Below are positions 59,211-64,000 of a stretch of DNA of 64,000 nt, one piece after another. The translations under genes were made by a program, and so were the position numbers. Position 1 is the first letter of the stretch. Every line of letters begins with the position of its first letter. The stretch covers positions 372,001 to 436,000 of the forward strand of contig JAUXRX010000018.1 in NCBI GenBank assembly GCA_030681645.1, in the 5' to 3' direction. The stretch comes from Archangium sp. (lineage in GTDB: Bacteria > Myxococcota > Myxococcia > Myxococcales > Myxococcaceae). The notes under the pieces were generated by a model. It was given only the letters and a program-made list of their open reading frames with translations, searched no databases and was not told where the DNA came from.

Positions 59211-59738
59211 GTGGGAATCACGACGACGTCCATCGAAGCGCTGAAGCGGCTCGCGTCGTTTCCCATCGACGCGATGTTGCAGGAGGTCGGTCCGTTGGCG
59301 CTGGTGCAGCGCATCGCCGCGTCGGACTCGCAGGCCACGCTCCACAAGCAGCTCTCGCGCACCATCGAGACCGAGGGCCGGCCGCAGGTCGCGCGGCATG
59401 CGCTGTCGCTGATGCTGGGCCTCGATGATGGGCTGGTGGTGCCGCTCGGCCGGGAGAACCCCGAGGGCGCGCTGGTGCTGGGTCGCGGTGAGGAAGCCGA
59501 CGTGCAGTTGTTCGACGGCTCGGTGAGCTCGAAGCACGCGCGGGTGCGGTGGGATGGCTGGAAGCGTCAGGCCTGGCTGTCGGATCTCGGCTCGACGAAC
59601 GGGACGTTGATCAACGGCAAGGCGGTCACCGCTGAAGAGACCGCGCTCGCCGAGGGGAACGTGGTGTCGCTCGGTGATGAGACGGCGTTTCTGTTCCTCA
59701 AGACCGAGACGCTCTACGCGCTGGTGCGGACGCGCTGA
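59211..59738 (+). CDS. FHA-domain protein at the end of the FtsH-like cluster
   Basis: The 175-residue protein has a helical N-terminus (about 1-75), then an FHA domain with LGRGEEADVQLFDGSVSSKHARV and DLGSTNGTLINGKAV, containing the phosphothreonine-binding Arg, Ser and Asn. It probably reads a Ser/Thr kinase signal. GTG 59211 is preceded by repeat-containing DNA and lacks a clear ribosome binding site. It is on the same strand 115 bases after the cluster, so membership is likely but not certain. Confidence 0.85.
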   Translation: MGITTTSIEALKRLASFPIDAMLQEVGPLALVQRIAASDSQATLHKQLSRTIETEGRPQVARHALSLMLGLDDGLVVPLGRENPEGALVLGRGEEADVQLFDGSVSSKHARVRWDGWKRQAWLSDLGSTNGTLINGKAVTAEETALAEGNVVSLGDETAFLFLKTETLYALVRTR

Positions 59739-59956
59739 CTCGCCAGCTGCCCTGGGTAGGCGGTGAGGTCAGGGTTTGCTCCGTTGCCCAGCTCCCACGA
59801 GCCCTCGGTCCGCACGAGGACTCTCATGTGATGCATGGCCTGTTGATTGTCTCCTTTGTTGACGATGAGACAGGGGGCGAGGGGGCCGAAACCCTCGTAC
59901 TCTTTGTTGACAGTCCTCGCGGCCGCCCCGCTGACCACTCGGAGACAGAGCCGCAT
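59714..59956 (-). CDS. Possible small protein downstream of pgi
   Basis: An open frame of 80 codons starts at ATG 59956, just after the pgi stop, and ends overlapping the FHA gene by 25 bases. About 79 percent of third positions are G/C, coding-like but below neighbours. The sequence includes TVNKEYEGFGPLAPCLIVNKG and no recognisable motif. No Shine-Dalgarno is seen. It may be chance; otherwise positions 59739-59970 hold nothing clear. Confidence 0.25.
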   Translation of the reverse strand: MRLCLRVVSGAAARTVNKEYEGFGPLAPCLIVNKGDNQQAMHHMRVLVRTEGSWELGNGANPDLTAYPGQLASQRVRTSA

Positions 59957-59970
59957 CGTCGGCACATGAA

Positions 59971-61527
59971 TCAGACGCGCGCGAACCGGTCCGCAGTCAG
60001 CCGCTCGCCCGCCTCGCGGCGAACGCGACCGTTGCTGGCCAGGTGCCGCAGACAATGGAACGCCGTCTCGACGTCCTCGATACCCGCCGCGGCTGCGAGC
60101 TGCTCGACCGTCTGCGGGTTCGCCGTGAGCGCCCCCACGATCTGGTGCTGCGTCGCGAGCACCGCCTCCGCCGCCTTCTTCCCCGCCTCGACACCAGGCT
60201 GGTGGTACGCGTTCACGTTCACCAGCGTGCCGTAGAAGCCCACCGTGCGCTCGAACAGCGCGATGAGCGCGCCGAGTGACCGCGCGTTCACCTCGGGCAG
60301 GGTGAGGGTCATCGACTCGCGCCCCTTCTCCGCGAGCGCCGCGCGGGTGCCGAGCAGGAAGCCCTGCAGGTAGTCCCCGGCGGTGACGCCCGGCTCGACC
60401 TCGAACGGAGCCCCCGCGCGGTCCTTCATCACCTCGAGGAACAAGACGAAGTGGTTCGGCACGCCGTCTCGAAGCTGCTGCACGTACGCGTGCTGATCGG
60501 TCGAGCCCTTGTTCCCATACACGCTCAGTCCCTGCTCGACGGTCTTGCCCTCGAGGTCCTTCTCCTTGCCCAGCGACTCCATCACGAGCTGCTGCAGGTA
60601 CCGGCTCATCAAGAGCAGGCGGTCCTTGTACGGCAGCACCACCAGGTCCTTCGCGCCCACGCCCTTGCTGGCGTGGTGCCACATCAGCGCCATCAAGGCG
60701 GCGGGGTTCTTGAGCGCGTCACGCACGCGGGTGGCGCGGTCCATCTCCTTCGCGCCCGCGAGCAGCCCGTCGACGTCGAGCCCCTGCAGCGCCGCGGGGA
60801 GCAAGCCGACTGCCGAGGTCTCGGACGTGCGCCCGCCAATCCAGTCCCACATGGGGAACCGCGCCAGCCACGACGACGCCGCGCGATCCAGCTCGCTGCC
60901 CGCGCCCGTCACCGCCACCGCGTGCTTCGAGAAGTCGAGCCCCACGCGCTCCCAGGCCGCCTTCGCCTCGAGCATTCCGTTGCGCGTCTCCTTCGTACCG
61001 CCCGACTTGGAGATCACCAGCACCAGCGTCTCCTTCAGGTGCCCCGACAGCCGCGAGAGCACCCGGTCGAAGCCATCGGGATCCGTGTTGTCGAAGAAGA
61101 ACGGCTGCAGCTTGTCGGCCTCGCCGCCGAGCGCGTCTGCCGCGAGCTGGGGCCCGAGCGCGGAGCCGCCGATGCCGATGATCAACTGCCGGGTGAACTT
61201 CGGTGCCTTCGGCGGCGCGATGCGGCCCGCGTGCACGTCGGCCGCGAACGACTTCACCTTCGAGAGCGCGTCGTTGATGGCCGCCGCGTCTTCTGCCGAG
61301 GCGAGCTCGGGCGCGCGCAGCCAGTAGTGCCCCACGCGCCGCTTCTCGTCCGGGTTGGCGATCACCCCGCGCTCGAGCGCGTCCATCGCATCGAACGCGT
61401 CCTTCAGCTTCGGCGCCATGCCGTCGAGCCACGCCTGGGTGAAGCCCATGCGCGAGACGTCGAGGGTGATGCCCAGCGTGTCGACCATGCAGAGGAAGTC
61501 CTGGTAGCGCTGCCAGTTCGGGTTCAT
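59971..61527 (-). CDS. pgi: Glucose-6-phosphate isomerase with C-terminal extension
   Basis: The 518-residue enzyme has PGI motifs: IGIGGSALGPQ, the sugar-phosphate loop ISKSGGTKET, GGRTSETSA, and the GNKGSTDQHAY and YHQPGVEAGKK catalytic parts. It converts glucose 6-phosphate to fructose 6-phosphate. The last about 60 residues (LATQHQIVGALTANPQTVEQLAAAAGIEDVETAFHCL...) look like a winged-helix or HTH tail not found in E. coli Pgi; its role is unknown. pfkA lies about 9 kb away. Confidence 0.93.
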   Translation of the reverse strand: MNPNWQRYQDFLCMVDTLGITLDVSRMGFTQAWLDGMAPKLKDAFDAMDALERGVIANPDEKRRVGHYWLRAPELASAEDAAAINDALSKVKSFAADVHAGRIAPPKAPKFTRQLIIGIGGSALGPQLAADALGGEADKLQPFFFDNTDPDGFDRVLSRLSGHLKETLVLVISKSGGTKETRNGMLEAKAAWERVGLDFSKHAVAVTGAGSELDRAASSWLARFPMWDWIGGRTSETSAVGLLPAALQGLDVDGLLAGAKEMDRATRVRDALKNPAALMALMWHHASKGVGAKDLVVLPYKDRLLLMSRYLQQLVMESLGKEKDLEGKTVEQGLSVYGNKGSTDQHAYVQQLRDGVPNHFVLFLEVMKDRAGAPFEVEPGVTAGDYLQGFLLGTRAALAEKGRESMTLTLPEVNARSLGALIALFERTVGFYGTLVNVNAYHQPGVEAGKKAAEAVLATQHQIVGALTANPQTVEQLAAAAGIEDVETAFHCLRHLASNGRVRREAGERLTADRFARV

Positions 61528-61633
61528 GGCGGCGGAGTGTCGCTTCGGCCGGGTCGTGCGGCAACGGACGAATCAGCGCAGACACGAGCCCAGCCCGAGA
61601 CCAGCGCTGGTTGCGCTGAGGTACAACGGCCCT

Positions 61634-62482
61634 GTGAGGCTCGGACTCGCGGTGTTCTTGCTGTTGGGCAGCCCCGACGCAGGCCAACAGGTCGTCTTCG
61701 GTGGCGCTCGCCCGGTCACGCTCTCGGTACCTCGCGCGTACGCCGGCCGTCCCACACCGCTGCTGTTGGTGCTGCACGGCTACGGGTCCTCGGGGAAACA
61801 CCACGAGAAGTACCTCGGGCTCGACCGGCTCGTGGAAGAGCGCGGCGTGCTGGTCGCCTCGCCTGACGGCACCCCGGATTCAGCCGGCGGTCGTTTCTGG
61901 AACACCGGTAGCGACGCCTGCTGCAACTTCCGCGGCAGCGACGTCGACGACGTGAAGTACCTGCGCGGGCTGATCGCGGAGATCCGCGGCGTCTACAACG
62001 TCGATCCCCGGCGCATCTACGTGCTGGGCCACTCGAACGGCGGCTTCATGGCGCACCGGCTCGGCTGTGAGCTCTCGAAGGAACTCGCCGCCGTGGTGAG
62101 CATCGCAGGCAGCACGCCGCTGGAGCGCTGCAAGACGCCGATGAGCGTGCTGCAGATCCACGGCGATCGTGACTACGCGGTTCGCTACGACGGAGGCGTC
62201 AACATCCTCGGTCGGGGAGGAGGCGCGTACGTCGGCGCAGAGGAGAGCGCCTCACGCTGGGCTCGCGACGACAAGTGCAAGCTCACCCGCACCTCACGCG
62301 AACGGCTCGATCTCGTCTCGACGCTCCCGGGCGCGGAGACGATGGTGGGGACGTACGACGGCTGTCCGGCCGGCACCGACGTGACCCTGTGGACCATGCA
62401 GGGCGGCCTCCACGTACCGGACTTCGGCCCGCAGTTTCCCTCGCTCGTCTGGGGCTGGCTCGAAGCGCACCCGCGCCCCTGA
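61634..62482 (+). CDS. PHB-depolymerase/feruloyl-esterase-like secreted alpha/beta hydrolase
   Basis: The 282-residue protein has a short signal peptide (LGLAVFLLLGSPDAG) and the LpqC-type fold. LLLVLHGYGSSG forms the oxyanion region, GHSNGG carries the nucleophile Ser, HGDRDYAVRYDG likely the Asp, and MQGGLHVP the His. Members cut polyhydroxybutyrate, acetyl-xylan or feruloyl esters, so substrate is open. Start GTG 61634. It is divergent from pgi with 106 bases between. Confidence 0.85.
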   Translation: MRLGLAVFLLLGSPDAGQQVVFGGARPVTLSVPRAYAGRPTPLLLVLHGYGSSGKHHEKYLGLDRLVEERGVLVASPDGTPDSAGGRFWNTGSDACCNFRGSDVDDVKYLRGLIAEIRGVYNVDPRRIYVLGHSNGGFMAHRLGCELSKELAAVVSIAGSTPLERCKTPMSVLQIHGDRDYAVRYDGGVNILGRGGGAYVGAEESASRWARDDKCKLTRTSRERLDLVSTLPGAETMVGTYDGCPAGTDVTLWTMQGGLHVPDFGPQFPSLVWGWLEAHPRP

Positions 62483-62500
62483 CCGCCGAGGTTCTCCCGC

Positions 62501-63001
62501 TCAGCCAGTGCCGGCGACGGAGCCCGAGAGCGAGCGCAGGAAGCCGTGTACGAGTCGGGTCTTCTCTGGGAGGTCGAGGTCGGCGAGCGTCTCCAGCGAC
62601 CAGCCTCCCCGACGGTCGAGCCCTCGCAGCAGCTCGCCGCGGGTGTGCTCGCCCTCCGCGTCCAGCGGCAGCTGCTCCGCCGTGACGAGCAGTTCGATCA
62701 GCTCGTGCAGGGCGCGTACCTTGTCGAAGACCTCGAGCATCGCTGGCTCCTCGCGCCACGAAGCTGAGAACAGCGCGGTCACCACCTGGCCTGCGCCGAG
62801 ACAGTCGTAGCGCACGCAGCCACCCATGCCGGCTGCCTCGCGCGACGCGTGAATGCCGCAGCGGTCGTCCGCGGTGAGGTGCGGGCACACGCAGTGCGCC
62901 CGCTTCCGGAAGGCGAAGAGCGAGGAGGTCTCGAAGCCAAGCGCTACGCAGCACAAGGCTGCGCAGCGCGCACAGTCGGCGCGGAGCGGAGTGTTGGTCA
63001 C
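62501..63001 (-). CDS. Cysteine-cluster protein (YkgJ-like)
   Basis: The 166-residue protein has an N-terminal CARCAALCC and CVCPHLTADDRCGIH, the Cys-cluster pattern of the YkgJ/UPF0153 metal-binding proteins. The C-terminal half is helical (VFDKVRALHELIELLVTAEQL). The metal and job are unknown. Start GTG 63001; no strong ribosome binding site. Confidence 0.78.
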   Translation of the reverse strand: MTNTPLRADCARCAALCCVALGFETSSLFAFRKRAHCVCPHLTADDRCGIHASREAAGMGGCVRYDCLGAGQVVTALFSASWREEPAMLEVFDKVRALHELIELLVTAEQLPLDAEGEHTRGELLRGLDRRGGWSLETLADLDLPEKTRLVHGFLRSLSGSVAGTG

Positions 63002-63079
63002 GGGTGGTCTCGGGGCAAAGCGCGGCCCAGGGGGGGAGCGCGGTACGGCGGCGGTGAGTCAGTTCAGGTCAGCTCAGCA

Positions 63080-63111
63080 GCAGAAACGCAAACGCCAGCG
63101 GAGGCTGGCGT
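63080..63111 (-). terminator. Probable intrinsic terminator of the OmpA-family gene
   Basis: Read on the minus strand, ACGCCAGC pairs with GCTGGCGT around CTCC (63111-63092), followed by TTTGCGTTTCTG. It is about 140 bases after the stop at 63254. The 8-bp GC-rich stem and T-rich tail fit an intrinsic terminator. Confidence 0.5.
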
Positions 63112-63253
63112 GGGTGAGGTCGGTGATGTGCGCTGCTGAAGACTTCGTAGGGTCCGGCTCGTCAGTCCGTCAAGGGCTCCAGCAGTGAAGGGCGAGAGGC
63201 TCCTGATGTCCCCCGCGCGGGCCGCCTCGCGAAGCCCGGCTTCCTTCAGGCGC

Positions 63254-64000
63254 CTATTTCGGCGCCGTCTCGAAGTTGAACTCCACGCGGCGGTTCAGCT
63301 CCCGCCCGGCCGGGGTGTCGTTGGTGTCCTTGGGCTGATCCGGCCCGAAGCCCACCGCGTGCAGCCGCGCCGCCGGCACCTTCCGCTTCACCAGCGCGGC
63401 CTTCACCGCGTCGGCACGCGCCTGAGACAGCGCCACGTTCTTCGCGCGCACGCCCACCGAGTCGGTGTGTCCTTCGACGCGGATGAGCGCGACCTCGGGG
63501 TGGGCGAGCAACACCTCGGCCACGTTGTCGAGCAGCTTGTTCGAGCGCGCCAGCACCACGGCCTTGCCGGTCGCGAAGTAGACCGCTTCCTGGATCACCA
63601 GCTTGTCCTTGGTGATGATCACCAGCTGCTTCACCTTCGCCGGACAGCCCGCGTTCTCCGGCACGCCCGCCACCGTGGGGCAGTTGTCGAGCGCGTCTTC
63701 CACCGTGTCCGCGTCCTGATCGCGGATCGGGCAGCCCTTGCGCTCGACCGGACCCGCTTCGGCCGGGCACTCGTCGACCGGGTCTTCCACCCCGTCGAGG
63801 TCCGCGTCCCTCACGGGGCAGCCCTTGCGCTCCACCGGGCCCGCCTCGGTCACGCACGCGTCGTCGGCGTCTTCCACGCCGTCCTTGTCCTGGTCCTTGA
63901 TCGGGCAGCCCTTGCGCTCGCGCGGCCCGGCTTCCTTCGGGCAGGCGTCGACGTCGTCGGTGAGGCCATCGGCGTCGGTGTCCGGCAGCGGGCAGCCCTT
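63254..64000 (-). CDS. OmpA-family protein with thrombospondin type 3-like repeats (5' end beyond window)
   Basis: The visible 248 residues are the C-terminal part. Repeats of the form CP..DxDxDGVEDxxDxCP.E.GP.ERKGC match calcium-binding thrombospondin type 3 units. An OmpA/MotB-like peptidoglycan-binding domain follows (VYFATGKAVVLARSNKLLDNV; RVEGHTDSVG; LSQARADAVKAAL; GFGPDQPKDTN...GRELNRRVEF). It probably links the outer membrane to peptidoglycan. The N-terminal (barrel or lipid anchor) part is outside the window. Confidence 0.92.
   Translation of the reverse strand, partial: KGCPLPDTDADGLTDDVDACPKEAGPRERKGCPIKDQDKDGVEDADDACVTEAGPVERKGCPVRDADLDGVEDPVDECPAEAGPVERKGCPIRDQDADTVEDALDNCPTVAGVPENAGCPAKVKQLVIITKDKLVIQEAVYFATGKAVVLARSNKLLDNVAEVLLAHPEVALIRVEGHTDSVGVRAKNVALSQARADAVKAALVKRKVPAARLHAVGFGPDQPKDTNDTPAGRELNRRVEFNFETAPK

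Noticed and set aside
63002..63253. Additional gene between the Cys-cluster protein and the OmpA-family gene
   Set aside because: Open frames here run into the neighbouring genes, have no ribosome binding site and no protein-like pattern; the terminator hairpin is the only clear feature.

Overview
The window is 64 kb of very GC-rich, densely coding DNA with a strong G/C preference at third codon positions. It looks like a chromosome of a myxobacterium (Myxococcota, most likely the Myxococcus/Archangium/Corallococcus side). The supporting marks are an FHA-domain sigma-54 activator, two proteins with the TIGR02996 repeat-companion motif, lipoproteins with GTATGGG or DAG-rich linkers, Cys-rich secreted proteins, a giant TPR protein, and a protein whose tail closely resembles Myxococcus PilA. 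No rRNA, tRNA, CRISPR array, prophage or IS transposase was recognised. No gap between genes exceeds 300 bases.

Layout. 1-8.2 kb: a predicted cupredoxin lipoprotein, an amino-acid ABC transporter (fused binding protein/permease plus ATPase), an M50 site-2-type protease with CBS domains, small lipoproteins, SfsA, a protein with an EF-hand-like N-terminal module, YjbQ, and a DUF4190-like/pilin hybrid. 8.3-18.5 kb: a 3182-residue TPR protein translationally coupled to a small lipoprotein. 18.5-22 kb: QueC, a VanX-like D-Ala-D-Ala dipeptidase, a GH19 hydrolase with repeated peptidoglycan-binding modules, and a NADAR-family protein. 22-26.6 kb: a TIGR02996 protein, a class V aminotransferase, an AlkB-like oxygenase and a VOC protein. 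26.6-31.3 kb: a tightly overlapping operon of divergent Hsp70, degenerate J-like protein and membrane protein. 31.3-37 kb: an FAD monooxygenase, two Cys-rich lipoproteins and a DUF6209-like secreted protein. 37-45.2 kb: a minus-strand run of a TonB-dependent receptor, two lipoproteins, XdhC and a secreted protein of unknown function. 45.3-51.3 kb: a histidine kinase, a propeller lipoprotein, the FHA/sigma-54 activator and 6-phosphofructokinase. 51.3-59.7 kb: a second TIGR02996 protein, a calpain-like protease, a radical-SAM activase, and then a compact cluster built around a soluble FtsH-like AAA+/M41 protease with four small partners of unknown function and an FHA protein. 59.7-64 kb: Pgi, a PHB-depolymerase-like esterase, a Cys-cluster protein and a partial OmpA-family protein.

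The best candidate for a little-described system is the soluble FtsH-like cluster (54.8-59.7 kb). It resembles what I remember being called FtsH ternary systems, which are proposed NTP-dependent conflict or signalling systems. Second is the Hsp70/J-like/membrane operon with an HPR in place of the J-domain HPD. The window also carries several dispersed short repeat families, some read in frame inside genes. One supplies the start codon of the first gene of the FtsH-like cluster, one encodes part of a lipoprotein signal peptide, and one inserts about 25 residues in an FAD monooxygenase. A 148-bp element with 22-bp inverted ends lies at 22.0 kb.
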